Assembly (NCBI GenBank): GCA_016793885.1
Contig: JAEUHE010000150.1
Coordinates: 1-64,000 of the forward strand
Origin: Verrucomicrobiales bacterium
GTDB lineage: Bacteria > Verrucomicrobiota > Verrucomicrobiia > Limisphaerales > UBA11320
Length of the DNA stretch: 64,000 nt
Direction of reading: 5' to 3'
Positions within the stretch are counted from its first letter, which is position 1. The number at the start of each line of letters is the position of its first letter. The translations under genes were made by a program, and so were the position numbers. The notes beneath the pieces were generated by a model that was given only the letters and a program-made list of their open reading frames with translations, ran no database searches and had not been told where the DNA came from. Positions 38,101-45,436 of this stretch are shown here, piece by piece.

Positions 38101-38778
38101 GACCAGGTCGGTAGTTTCATCGTGAACGACCTTAACCCAGGAATGAACATCGATACCCTAACTGTAGCCTTTAAAGCCAGGGTGGGCGAAGGCACGAGTC
38201 CGCCGGCTGACGGATTTAGCTTTGTTTGGGCCTCGGATCTGGCGGATGGAACATTCGGCGAGGACGGCGCGGGGAGCGGGCTGGTCGTGAGTTTCGACAC
38301 CTACGACAATGGTGCCGGAGAAGCACCGGCGGTCGATGTCCGCTTCAATAGCACCTTGGTGGAGTCTCGGAAAGTTCCAGCATCGCTTCTGGACACGGCA
38401 GGCGAGTATGTGTCGGTCCTGATTCGGGTGGAGCCGGACGGATCGGTTGACGTTGTGTATGACGGCCAAGTCGTCATCTACAATGTCACTATTCCGGGCT
38501 TCCAGGGGCTGACGGGCGGACGGTACGCCTGGGGTGCAAGAACGGGCGGAGCCAATGCAAATCATTGGATCGACGACATTCAGATCAGTGCAGCGACCGC
38601 TCTCCGCATCCTCAGTATTGAGCGAGTGGGAACGGATATCCGACTCACTTATACCGGGGTGTTGCAGTCGTCGGATAAGGTGGAGGGACCCTATACTGAC
38701 GTTCCCAATGCCACCAGTCCGGCAGTGATCCCCATCGGTCCTGGTAACCGCTTTTTCCGTACACGCGGCGCTCCATAA
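35104..38778 (+). CDS. Giant secreted protein with four lectin-like/Ig-like units
   Basis: A 1224-residue exported protein. After a signal-like segment (GAIFAGLCALTGASLSAG) it has four units of about 290 residues. Each opens with a FNDGAVP.G..V.GTA strand and contains PADGFSFNWASDLP, GTGL.VSFD.YDNG.GEAPA.D.R, VYDG...YN and GARTGG.N..HW.DDI, a pattern like a concanavalin/L-type lectin fold. The first three units are followed by an Ig-like domain (TRQPS..VL.GQ....V.V.DP...FQWQRRGPGE). The C-terminus is LQSSDKVEGPYTDVPNA...FFRT, the shared module. It probably binds glycans or acts as an adhesin; the ligand is unknown. Confidence 0.82.
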   Translation: MNMNYQIGFRRGAIFAGLCALTGASLSAGTFTADFNDATVPAGSAVYGSTIVDSAGGVDGGGVLKLTQAVNSQTGSFVVDDLDPGSAGGLNSFTADFKMRVGGGTATPADGFSFSVGSDLPAAAWSEEGPTTTGLVVAFDIYDNAGGEAPAIDLRWNGVEFRHLVVPLDLLRTGAGFVDVMIKVDPDGTFDLTYNGTQVYSNVFIPNFAPMVAAKFGFGARTGGLNENQWVDDLTIATTTGDLQVAVTQEPADVTVLANAAATLRVAVNSSDPSLNYQWFRKGPTDAGFTAIAGANEAILVTAPLSVADAGTQYRLTVTGLTEVTTRAATVSVVDIPPPVANLTLDFGDGAVPSGTAVFGTAAVGPDGFVHLTEAANDQNGAFTIEDINGGQAVDSLDVRFQLQLGPGSTPPADGFSFNWASDLPNATLATAEEGAGTGLTVSFDAYDSGGGEAPAVDVKFGGTVLASRKLTIQELSLERFADVLIRVRPNGLVDVAYDGMLLHSGVQIPGFSALAGARFGFAARTGGANQAHYLDTISIATTLFTGPTAITRQPTNAVVLVGQAASFDVLVNDPSRSTFQWQRRGPGEATFSNIAAATGSSFTTSATTGGDQGALYRVVVTGPANTVSSEAVSLDVVTVTRPTTAEIDFNFNDGAVPAGTTVLGTAVVTATGGVGDSGVLHLTDAVNGQNGAFVISNAAPSQAVGSFTAAFRMRVGGGSEPPADGFSFNWASDFPAALPGEPENGGGTGLSVGFDIYDNGAAEGPSIDLRWQGGLIASKMVSVDFIRTGDEFADVLVRLNPNGTVTVVYETNVVFYNVPLTNFTGLSGASFAFAARTGGLNENQWVDDIAVDTESYVGPLLITRQPSDLAVLNGQTATLTVEVNDPGQASFQWQRRGPGEPGFLSVPAATGPSLTTAPLMLTDSGTQFRVVVTNSANVLTSMVATITVFELSLPPGAIEIGFNDGAVPSDSAVFGTAAVSANEGVDDSGVLKLTSAVNDQVGSFIVNDLNPGMNIDTLTVAFKARVGEGTSPPADGFSFVWASDLADGTFGEDGAGSGLVVSFDTYDNGAGEAPAVDVRFNSTLVESRKVPASLLDTAGEYVSVLIRVEPDGSVDVVYDGQVVIYNVTIPGFQGLTGGRYAWGARTGGANANHWIDDIQISAATALRILSIERVGTDIRLTYTGVLQSSDKVEGPYTDVPNATSPAVIPIGPGNRFFRTRGAP

Positions 38779-38811
38779 GTTAGCCGCTCCTCTTTTAGTT
38801 CCTCCCCTCAA

Positions 38812-38839
38812 GAGAGGCCGGGCTTCAGTCCGGCCTCTC
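38812..38839. terminator. Bidirectional hairpin terminator
   Basis: A perfect 10-bp stem (gagaggccgg / ccggcctctc) with an 8-base loop, followed by CCCTTTT on the plus strand. It lies between the convergent lectin-like gene and the small FnIII protein gene. Confidence 0.8.
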
Positions 38840-38872
38840 CCTTTTGTACCTGTTTAAGTCCTCGTCCCAGGC

Positions 38873-39361
38873 TCAACGATCGCGCAGCCGAAAGAATTGC
38901 ATTCCTTGCGAGGTGTCGCTAAAGGCCGGGCTGCCCGTGGTGTGGAGAGTCCAAGGCCCCTCTGGCGTCGGGGCGGTTTCGAGCTCATAGTGCTCGTCGT
39001 TCCACTGAAAAATCAGCAAATCCGGCTCCACTCGGATACCCAAGGTTTTTCCGATCTCGATGATATTCGAGGGCAGACTCTCCATCCCTTCGGCATCGAG
39101 GGCCGTGACGTAGTAAAGCTGTCCCTGTGCGGATCCGGGGTGGTAGCGGCGGGCGTAAGTCGTGTCGGTCGTCGCCACATGGATGAAGGGCTCACCGCTC
39201 GAGCGGGCATTATAGATTTTGTAGGCAACGACGCTGCCGGTGGCCGGAGGTTCCCACGCGATGGTGAAGGTGTCTGCTGAGCCGCTCCCTCCCCAAAGCA
39301 GTAGGAAGGTCATCACCCAAAGCCAGCGCCCGAAATAAACGAAAGGAGCATGGTTATACAT
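38873..39361 (-). CDS. Small secreted fibronectin-III protein with C-terminal module
   Basis: A 162-residue exported protein. A signal peptide (WLWVMTFLLLWGGSGSADT) is followed by one fibronectin type III domain (TIAWEPPATGSVVAYKIYNA, then YYVTALDAEGMESLPSN). The last 50 residues are the shared C-terminal module YELETAPTPEGPWTLHTTGS...FFRLRDR. It is the smallest protein here carrying that module and nearly consists of it. Function unknown. Confidence 0.75.
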   Translation of the reverse strand: MYNHAPFVYFGRWLWVMTFLLLWGGSGSADTFTIAWEPPATGSVVAYKIYNARSSGEPFIHVATTDTTYARRYHPGSAQGQLYYVTALDAEGMESLPSNIIEIGKTLGIRVEPDLLIFQWNDEHYELETAPTPEGPWTLHTTGSPAFSDTSQGMQFFRLRDR

Positions 39362-39431
39362 GCTCCTAGCATCAAGGACGTCGGTGTCCCTCGCCAGAGC
39401 GGGATTGCCTCCATTTTATGTAGGGTGCAGG

Positions 39432-39469
39432 GAAGTCACTTGTAGGGTGATGTCCCTACAAGTGACTTC
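39432..39469 (-). promoter_or_regulatory. Perfect 16-bp inverted repeat
   Basis: Arms 39432-39447 and 39454-39469 (gaagtcacttgtaggg and its complement) flank a 6-base loop, between the end of the narL-type regulator gene and the start of the FnIII protein gene. No T-run follows on either strand. A partial copy, tgtagggtg, precedes it at 39419. It could be an operator, an mRNA-stabilising hairpin or a weak terminator. Confidence 0.6.
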
Positions 39470-39505
39470 GCCGGGATTCGCGGATTCACAGGGCGGGAGA
39501 GTGCG

Positions 39506-40150
39506 TCACTCGACCAAGTGATGTTCAATTGCGTAACGGGTCAGCTCGACATTGGTTCCTATGCGCATCTTTTGGGCAATGCGAGCCCGATAGGTGCTGA
39601 TGGTCTTGTCACTTAAGCACATGTCGGCGGCGATCTCTTTCACGGTCTTACCAGTCGTGATCAGACGCAATACTTGCAGCTCACGGTTGGATAGCCGCTC
39701 GTGTGGAGCGATGGGGTTTTCGCCTGACAGGCTGAGAGCAAGCTTTTCGGCTAGGGAAGAGGAGACATAGCGGCCGCCGGAGAGCGCCTTTCGGATACCC
39801 AGGAGCAATTCGTCGGACGCACTTTGTTTCGTGAGATATCCAGCCGCACCCAGTTTGAAAGCTCGAATCGCATAGTCTCGCTCAGGAAAAACACTCAGGA
39901 TCAGGACGGGCGTGCTCGGTGCGATGCTCCGTAGTTCCGGGAGGATGTCCAGTCCACCTCGGGTGGGCATGTTGATGTCGAGCAGGATGATGTCCCAACT
40001 TTCCCGCCGCGCGGCGGAGAGTGTTTCCAGGTCATTGCTCGCCTCTCCCACCAAAAGCGGTTGAAACTCATCCGAAAGGATGAGTTCGAGGCCTCTGCGC
40101 ACGACTTCGTGGTCATCGGCAATTAAAATCTTTAACTGGGAAGGTCCCAT
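39506..40150 (-). CDS. NarL/LuxR-type response regulator
   Basis: A 214-residue DNA-binding response regulator and partner of the preceding kinase. The receiver domain (1-125) has the acidic pair ADDHE and phospho-acceptor Asp58 in LLDINMPTRGG, plus the conserved Lys in LTKQ. The LuxR-type helix-turn-helix (about 145-207) has LSNRELQVLRLITTGKTVKE, then MCLSDKTISTYRARI. The ATG at 40150 lies inside the kinase gene (19-bp overlap), so the two are translationally coupled. It is the last gene of a seven-gene operon and may autoregulate it. Confidence 0.92.
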   Translation of the reverse strand: MGPSQLKILIADDHEVVRRGLELILSDEFQPLLVGEASNDLETLSAARRESWDIILLDINMPTRGGLDILPELRSIAPSTPVLILSVFPERDYAIRAFKLGAAGYLTKQSASDELLLGIRKALSGGRYVSSSLAEKLALSLSGENPIAPHERLSNRELQVLRLITTGKTVKEIAADMCLSDKTISTYRARIAQKMRIGTNVELTRYAIEHHLVE

Positions 40151-41265
40151 ATCGACGTTGTGGGTTCGTGGAACGGAACCAATACGATCAACTTGGTACC
40201 CTGGGATTCGCCAGGCTTGAGCTCCAACTCGCCTCCCAGCAGAGTGGCATGCTCCTTCATCCCCAGAAGGCCAAGGGCTCCCGGTCGGATGAGCACCGTC
40301 GGATCGATACCCACGCCGTTGTCGAGCACCTCCATCTCCAACCGTGCTTGATTCCTCCGTAGCTTGACCATGACTTGCCCCGCCCGGGCATGGCGCACCA
40401 CATTCGTCAGCGCCTCCTGAAGAATTCGAAACAACCCGATAGAAATTCCGGGCGAGGGCTCCGGCAGCCCTTCCTCCATCTCCAGGTGGCACTGCATCCC
40501 GCTGCGTTGTTGCAGCAACTCAAGCTCACACTTGATGGCGCTGGCGAGCCCCAGATTATCCAGAACATCAGGGCGATAGTCCGTGGCGATGCGCTGGACC
40601 TCGGTGATGGCGGAATCCACGATGTCCTCAGTTTCCATCAATTTCTCCAACAGGGCCGGATTCGTATCGGTGTTGGCGGCGATGTTTTTCTCAATCCAGC
40701 CCAGGTCCATTTTGAGCCCGGTCAATATCTGGCCGAGGGTATCGTGAAGATCGCGCGATATCCTGCGCCGGTCTTCTTCGCGGAGGTTTTGGGAGCGTGA
40801 GGAGAGCGCCCGGAGCTGACGCCGAGATTGATCCAGACTTTGCTCGCACTCCCGCCGAGCGCTGATATCGCACATCCCTCCCGTGAGTTTTAGTGGGCGT
40901 TGGAACTGATCTCTTGAGACCAGGCCGCGGCCAAGAACGAAGGCAGTCTTTCCATCCGGACAAAGCACCCTAAACTCGTCCGACCAAGCAGTGGCGCTTT
41001 GGCCGACCAAGGCATCGACACCGCGGAGTACACGTTCGCGATCCTCAGGGTGAATCCGCTGCAGCCAGGCTTCCCGCCCGATCTCCACGCAGTCCTGGAG
41101 GTCGCCGAACCTTCCCGTCAATCCGCCACCCCACCAAAGCCGGTGCGATTGGAGGTCCCACTCAAAGAGAAGGTCCGCCGTCGCCCGAGCTATCATCTCA
41201 TAGCACGGACTCACGCCGAGGCTCGGGCTCTCGTGATCCTGGGAGGTATGATGATGGCAGCCCAC
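40132..41265 (-). CDS. PAS sensor histidine kinase, HisKA_3 type
   Basis: A 377-residue cytoplasmic kinase. A PAS fold (about 24-140, ATADLLFEWDLQSHRLWW with a GMCDISARR end) is followed by a coiled coil and a HisKA_3 domain with His174 in RRISRDLHDTLGQILTGL. HATPase has LQEALTNVVRHA, DNGVGI and GLLGMKEHATLLGG. There is no membrane segment, so it would sense an internal signal such as redox state or a flavin; this is inference from the operon. It starts with GTG at 41265, 17 bases after the dodecin gene. Confidence 0.9.
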   Translation of the reverse strand: MGCHHHTSQDHESPSLGVSPCYEMIARATADLLFEWDLQSHRLWWGGGLTGRFGDLQDCVEIGREAWLQRIHPEDRERVLRGVDALVGQSATAWSDEFRVLCPDGKTAFVLGRGLVSRDQFQRPLKLTGGMCDISARRECEQSLDQSRRQLRALSSRSQNLREEDRRRISRDLHDTLGQILTGLKMDLGWIEKNIAANTDTNPALLEKLMETEDIVDSAITEVQRIATDYRPDVLDNLGLASAIKCELELLQQRSGMQCHLEMEEGLPEPSPGISIGLFRILQEALTNVVRHARAGQVMVKLRRNQARLEMEVLDNGVGIDPTVLIRPGALGLLGMKEHATLLGGELELKPGESQGTKLIVLVPFHEPTTSIWDLPS

Positions 41266-41282
41266 AATGAAAGGCGGAACGA

Positions 41283-41489
41283 TCAGGGATCGACTTCGAA
41301 CGAGATCTTCGCGTTGAGGCGGAATCGCTCGATTTTTCCCTCGCGGACCACCGCCTGTAAATCATTCACATAGAGACTGCGTATACCATGGATGGTCCGC
41401 CCGGCGGTTTCTACCGCGACTCGGGCCGCCTCCTCCCAGCTCGTGTCGGATTCGGCGATCAACTCGATGACTTTAACAACAGATGACAT
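41283..41489 (-). CDS. Dodecin family flavin-binding protein
   Basis: A 68-residue dodecin, a small dodecameric protein that stores or buffers flavins. The family pattern is complete: VVKVIELIAESDTSWEEAAR, then AVETAGRTIHGIRSLYVNDL and a C-terminal FRLNAKISFEVD. The flavin-stacking Trp is in SDTSWEEA. It sits in the flavin/stress operon between a DUF2007 protein and the sensor kinase. Confidence 0.93.
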   Translation of the reverse strand: MSSVVKVIELIAESDTSWEEAARVAVETAGRTIHGIRSLYVNDLQAVVREGKIERFRLNAKISFEVDP

Positions 41490-41498
41490 AGTGACTCC

Positions 41499-41972
41499 TT
41501 AATTGGACTGGATTCCTTTCGAGGGAAGCGGTGAGTCGGGTGACTTGAGGTCCTTAATGGAATCGCGGTGAGGTCGATTCCAGGTAAATTGGCAGCTTTC
41601 ACAGTAATACGCGGCGGGAAAGAGCCCAACCAAAGTGAACACGTGATCCAGGATCGCCGGCAGCATGTTTTTACGCGTCACCGCGGGGTATTGGACCCGC
41701 GAAGAACCGCACTCGGGACACCGCACCGCGCGCATCCAGAGAGTCTCCTTCGCTTGAAACAGCTTTTCAGCCGTCTCCACCTGGGTCTTATCCACTTGAA
41801 CGTGGATGCCAGCCTTGGGATGCACCCAGAACCAGAACTTTTGCAGGGATCGTTCGTCGTAGACGCGGGCAGCAACGCCTTCAGACTGCAGGTGGGACTG
41901 GAGTTCTTCCGCATCAGCAAGACGGTTGAAAGTGCCGATGCTGGTCCATTCGGGGGAGACTGGAGGGCTCAT
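41499..41972 (-). CDS. DUF2007 protein with zinc-ribbon tail
   Basis: A 157-residue soluble protein. The N-terminal DUF2007-like putative signal-transducing domain (about 8-75) has IGTFNRLADAEELQSHLQSE and IHVQVDKTQVETAEKL. The C-terminal part has two CxxC knuckles, CPECGSSRVQYP and YYCESCQFTW, which would bind one zinc. A hydrophobic stretch (MLPAILDHVFTLVGLFPA) lies between them. Its role in the operon is unknown. Confidence 0.78.
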   Translation of the reverse strand: MSPPVSPEWTSIGTFNRLADAEELQSHLQSEGVAARVYDERSLQKFWFWVHPKAGIHVQVDKTQVETAEKLFQAKETLWMRAVRCPECGSSRVQYPAVTRKNMLPAILDHVFTLVGLFPAAYYCESCQFTWNRPHRDSIKDLKSPDSPLPSKGIQSN

Positions 41973-41996
41973 AAGAGTGGCAGAGATAGGGAGGTT

Positions 41997-42314
41997 TTAC
42001 GGATAGATCGCGCGATAACATTCCGAAACCGCGGCTGTGTCAAGTTGGTCGGCGAACTCATGGACCCACTCCACGACCTGGTCGGTTGAACAGTTTCCAA
42101 AGTGGATCTCCTGTCCGATTTCCAGGAGCGGGCGGCACATGACTTTCCGACTCTCGGCATGGTGTTCTTCCATGTAGCGGTAAAAGTCATTGCACAGCGA
42201 GGTGGGAGCGGTCACGACGACCTTATCGGGTTCGGCTTGAATATCGAATAGGCCGGATATGGCGTCGCGCAAGATGTCATTATCGTCCTTCATAGCGTAG
42301 GTCCACTTCGCCAT
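41997..42314 (-). CDS. Hypothetical protein of the flavin/stress operon
   Basis: A 105-residue soluble alpha/beta protein that I do not recognise. It has NDFYRYMEEHHAESRKVMCR and a Cys-containing FGNCSTDQVVEWVHEF segment. ATG 42314 has a strong GGAGGAGGG ribosome-binding site and overlaps the end of the PNPOx-like gene by 35 bases, which supports it as a real, translationally coupled gene. Confidence 0.7.
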   Translation of the reverse strand: MAKWTYAMKDDNDILRDAISGLFDIQAEPDKVVVTAPTSLCNDFYRYMEEHHAESRKVMCRPLLEIGQEIHFGNCSTDQVVEWVHEFADQLDTAAVSECYRAIYP

Positions 42315-42795
42315 GTTGCTGGCCCTCCTCCACTTGGGGAGTGGTTCCCGTGATGGCCGCTTTGACCGCTTGAAACGCGTCCTTGATTCCGTTCAAGCCC
42401 TGACTGTCCCAAAATTCTCCATGCTCACCGAGCACGTGAATCAATACGATGGCGGGATCGTTCTCACCTTCGGGAAACCAGGGTTTGAAGGTCGGTTTCC
42501 ACAGGCGTTGGATGGTGTTGCGATCGTGGCTCAACGACGCCCGCCCCGAGATGGTCAAGCAGTTTGAATGGCCGTCCTGGCAGATGACATGCACGCGCGT
42601 GTCAGCCTCAATCTCATGGACTTTGGCGGATTCTTCACTGGTGATGAACCAGAGGTCGCAATTCTCGTCCACGCGGGCGATGGCCATGGGCCTGGATCTA
42701 AACGGTGTGCCGTTTCCTGCCCGGTGGGTTACCAGGACCGCAACCGAATAGTCCGCTAACATTTCCCTAAAATTAGGAATGGAGCTGAGTTTCAT
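42280..42795 (-). CDS. PNPOx-like split-barrel flavoprotein (general stress protein type)
   Basis: A 171-residue pyridoxamine-phosphate-oxidase-like protein, probably binding FMN or F420 rather than making pyridoxal phosphate. Typical motifs are VAVLVTHRAGNGTPFRSRPM, then LWFITSEESAKVHEIEADTR and VHVICQDGHSNCLTISGRAS. It closely resembles the general-stress subfamily. It starts two bases after the nitroreductase stop. Confidence 0.87.
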   Translation of the reverse strand: MKLSSIPNFREMLADYSVAVLVTHRAGNGTPFRSRPMAIARVDENCDLWFITSEESAKVHEIEADTRVHVICQDGHSNCLTISGRASLSHDRNTIQRLWKPTFKPWFPEGENDPAIVLIHVLGEHGEFWDSQGLNGIKDAFQAVKAAITGTTPQVEEGQQHGEVDLRYEGR

Positions 42796-42797
42796 AG

Positions 42798-43613
42798 TCA
42801 GAATTCGTTCAGGTTGTGAGGTGCAGATGGGCCCTTTGCCTTCTCTTCACCGGCCTCGGAGGAGAAGCCCTCATGCCATGGCAGACCGTAGGACTCGCGG
42901 AAAAAGATCCGGTCCAGCGGCAGCCGCCCCGGATAAGCCTTGTCAGGTTCCTTCATGCGTCCGATGGCCAGTAGCGCCACGATCTCGCCCTCCTCCGGCA
43001 CGCCGAACCCCCGTTTGATCCCCGCGGGATCGAATCCTTCCATCGGAGCGGTGTCGTAACCACAGGCTTCTGCAGCCAGCATGAGGTAGGTAACGGCAAT
43101 CATCGTGTGGCGGTTCACCCATACCTCCAGTGGAAACTCGGAGAGGAACTTGCGCGCCTGGACTGCCGTCTTCTCCACCTCCTCAGGTGAACCGGCCCCC
43201 CGCCGCGCTCCCTCCGCCAGAATCTCCTCGGCCATCGCCAGTGGCTCGCTTTTCATTCCGATGGCGATGATAACAAGGGGCGCTTCGGTGATCTTCTCCT
43301 GGTTCATCGAGGCCTTCCGAAGACGCTTTCGTCCGCCTTCCGTCCGTACTACGATGAATCTCCAGGGTTGGAGGTTGTAACCCGAGGGAGCCTGCGCGCC
43401 GACCCGTAATATGAAGTCGAGGACTTCGGCTGGCACCGCTTCATTGGTAAAGTGGCTGGTGGCCCGTCGGTTCATGACGATGTCTGCCAAGTCCTTCAGA
43501 GGCCGACCTCCCGGCGCGGAGAGAGACCCTTCCACCAGGTGTTCCGGTGACGGCGTGGGCTTCGCACCCCTTCTCGGGGCCGTGATCGATGGATTGGTAA
43601 AGGGGTTTGTCAT
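42798..43613 (-). CDS. Nitroreductase family flavoprotein
   Basis: A 271-residue FMN-dependent NAD(P)H oxidoreductase. Motifs are MNRRATSHFTNEAVP, RVGAQAPSGYNLQPWRFIVV, AAEACGYDTAPMEGFDP and LLAIGRMKEP. The Ser/Asn cluster in APSGYNLQPWRF binds FMN. It has an unusual 40-residue N-terminal extension and a charged C-terminal tail. The substrate is unknown. It is the first gene of a seven-gene minus-strand operon. Confidence 0.9.
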   Translation of the reverse strand: MTNPFTNPSITAPRRGAKPTPSPEHLVEGSLSAPGGRPLKDLADIVMNRRATSHFTNEAVPAEVLDFILRVGAQAPSGYNLQPWRFIVVRTEGGRKRLRKASMNQEKITEAPLVIIAIGMKSEPLAMAEEILAEGARRGAGSPEEVEKTAVQARKFLSEFPLEVWVNRHTMIAVTYLMLAAEACGYDTAPMEGFDPAGIKRGFGVPEEGEIVALLAIGRMKEPDKAYPGRLPLDRIFFRESYGLPWHEGFSSEAGEEKAKGPSAPHNLNEF

Positions 43614-44172
43614 GTGTTCGGCTCTTGGTGGGTCAGGATCACACAGGAGCTATAGCTTGGAGGATGCCAGATCCGCATCTGGCCTCGTTCCACCCTAGAA
43701 GGCGGGGTTTTAAGGATCTTAGCAGGGAAAGCTCGGACAGATGGTGCTTGTTGAGCTTGCAATGCGCCTTGTTAAGGCAGCGCTTTGCAACGATCCCACT
43801 GCTTGCCGTCTTTCGTGGCTTCACAAACGCAATCCGCCGCCGTTGTAGCAACGGAGGCGGATGTGTTGTCCCAACTCGTTACCTTTGGTTTAGCGAGATC
43901 GCCAGGAGGCGTCGGCGGGCGGGACCGGTGGTGGGAATGATGGGAGAGATTGGCTCGAGCGGATGGACGGGTTGTTCCTCCTGCGCTGCCGGCTGGTCTC
44001 ACTGCAAAGCAGGGACGCGATGGTGCGAGCCGAACAACCTCGGATGTCTCGGCTCGCCGACAGGTTCAACGGCGATACATTCTGCGTAGGGGAGCTTCCA
44101 CGGTTTAAGTTCATACGGGTCGATGCAGATTTCCTCTAGCTAGAGGCATGCCAGTGAACGGCCCAACCGGAG
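43614..44172. other. Gene-free stretch upstream of the flavin/stress operon
   Basis: No credible gene. It holds a 7-bp stem hairpin (43666-43683) whose left arm is part of a minus-strand GG-N10-GC element at 43654-43670. Confidence 0.5.
43654..43670 (-). promoter_or_regulatory. Weak sigma-54-like promoter of the flavin/stress operon
   Basis: Minus-strand CTGGCATCCTCCAAGCT: TGGCA and GC at exact GG-N10-GC spacing, four mismatches overall. Transcription would start near 43643, 30 bases before the nitroreductase ATG. Confidence 0.3.
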
Positions 44173-44904
44173 CTAGGAGCGAAGCGACGCAGGATCTGCC
44201 ATTGGCCGCGTGGCGGCGACGAGGCGAAGGCTGAGAGGTTGGTTCTCTTCAATCTGCGGCGGGTCCAAGCGGCCGACCCCACGCTCGGCGAGTCGCCGGA
44301 GGGCCTGCCAATAAGCCTGCTGCAACTGAACCCGTCTGGGTTCGGCGGGCGCTTCTGGGACGAGAATTTCGAACACTGCCTTGCCCCCACGGCAGGTGCA
44401 CGTCAGCTTCAGCAGCTTTCGAGGGCAGATCCGCTGGGCCAGTTGCAGCATCTCCCATAGGAGGTTCCGAATTAAACTCGCCTCCCCATAAATCACTTCA
44501 TCCTCAGGTTCGATGATCCAGTGAACCTCAGGAGTGATGTCCAGCAGCGCGCCGTCCATCTTCCAACGTTCCACGATCTGGATGACTGGAATCTGCGATG
44601 GGCTTTCCAGTGCAAACTTGGACATCAGCCCCTGCACCTGACGCCCAATTTCCGTGGCCGTGGACTGCAGTCTCTTGATGGCTTCCAGCACAATCGGCTC
44701 TGAATTGGCCTCGCTCAGCAGCGTTAAATCCAGATCCATCCCATTCAAAGTGTTCCTGAGATCGTGACTGTAGGTCTTCACCATCAAAGAAACGTCCTTA
44801 AGCGGATAAAGCACGGGAGCCTCCGCCGAAGTTCCCCCACCGATCGAGGCCCCCGCGTTTCTGTTCGCGGCCAGCTCCGGGTTGAATGGGGGTTGTTGGG
44901 GCAT
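44173..44904 (-). CDS. Orphan DHp-type phosphotransferase or degenerate histidine kinase
   Basis: A 243-residue soluble protein. A HisKA-like helix carries SHDLRNTLNGMDLDLTLL with the presumed phospho-His, but the following region has no DxGxG or GxGxG ATP-binding boxes. Only an N-box-like RNLLWEMLQLAQ remains. This layout recalls ChpT-type histidine phosphotransferases, which pair a DHp helix bundle with a dead ATPase-like domain. It may relay phosphate among the hybrid kinases of this window. An AAGGA ribosome-binding site precedes the ATG. No receiver gene is adjacent. Confidence 0.65.
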   Translation of the reverse strand: MPQQPPFNPELAANRNAGASIGGGTSAEAPVLYPLKDVSLMVKTYSHDLRNTLNGMDLDLTLLSEANSEPIVLEAIKRLQSTATEIGRQVQGLMSKFALESPSQIPVIQIVERWKMDGALLDITPEVHWIIEPEDEVIYGEASLIRNLLWEMLQLAQRICPRKLLKLTCTCRGGKAVFEILVPEAPAEPRRVQLQQAYWQALRRLAERGVGRLDPPQIEENQPLSLRLVAATRPMADPASLRS

Positions 44905-44999
44905 ATGTCCTTTGCCGAGCTTTCCTAACGAGTTTCCCCCCTTGAGTCAACACCTCGGCTTTCACGGGAAGCCGGTCGGCGAGGGATACCTCCTCGTCC

Positions 45000-45206
45000 C
45001 TATTGAGAATTCTGTTGGTTCGGTTTGGCAGGTTCTCCTGTCGTGGGAATCTGGCTCGGGGCGTTGGTGGGAGTCCCCGGTTGCGTGGTTGGCGGCGTCA
45101 CCGTGTTGGTCGTCGACGTTGCTTCAGGAATGGGAGGAGAGGCCGGGCGGCAGCCGGCCACGGCGACGAAGAGCAGGCTCGAGAGGAGTAGGGAACTAGT
45201 TTTCAT
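45000..45206 (-). CDS. Small Pro/Thr-rich lipoprotein
   Basis: A 68-residue exported lipoprotein. The signal peptide MKTSSLLLSSLLFVAVAGC ends in a clear lipobox (VAGC), and the mature part is low-complexity Pro/Thr/Asn (TTNTVTPPTTQPGTPTNAPS). Function unknown. ATG 45206 starts the signal peptide. Confidence 0.65.
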   Translation of the reverse strand: MKTSSLLLSSLLFVAVAGCRPASPPIPEATSTTNTVTPPTTQPGTPTNAPSQIPTTGEPAKPNQQNSQ

Positions 45207-45425
45207 GAGTGGTATTGGCTTTGATCGTTTCGGTTTTGATCGACACCCTCCTTCAGCGCTTCCCGTGCCAGACGACTCACCACGGCGCGCGAAGGATCCG
45301 ACCGTTGTCCAAACCACCGAAATTGGAGGCGTTTGCTGGCTAGCGGTGCTTCTCTTCGGCTCAAGGTATCCGCGACACGCTCGCAGCCTGAAGGCGCGCG
45401 GCTCCGTTCTGACCTAGTCATGTGT

Positions 45426-45436
45426 TGCAATTTGCA
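45426..45436. promoter_or_regulatory. TGCA-N3-TGCA motif
   Basis: TGCAATTTGCA, 178 bases upstream of the promoter-like element before the protease and 220 bases from the lipoprotein start. Confidence 0.45.

Noticed and set aside
43607..44089. Open frame of 160 codons upstream of the nitroreductase
   Set aside because: Low-complexity Arg/Cys/Trp-rich translation without any domain, overlapping the operon's promoter region.
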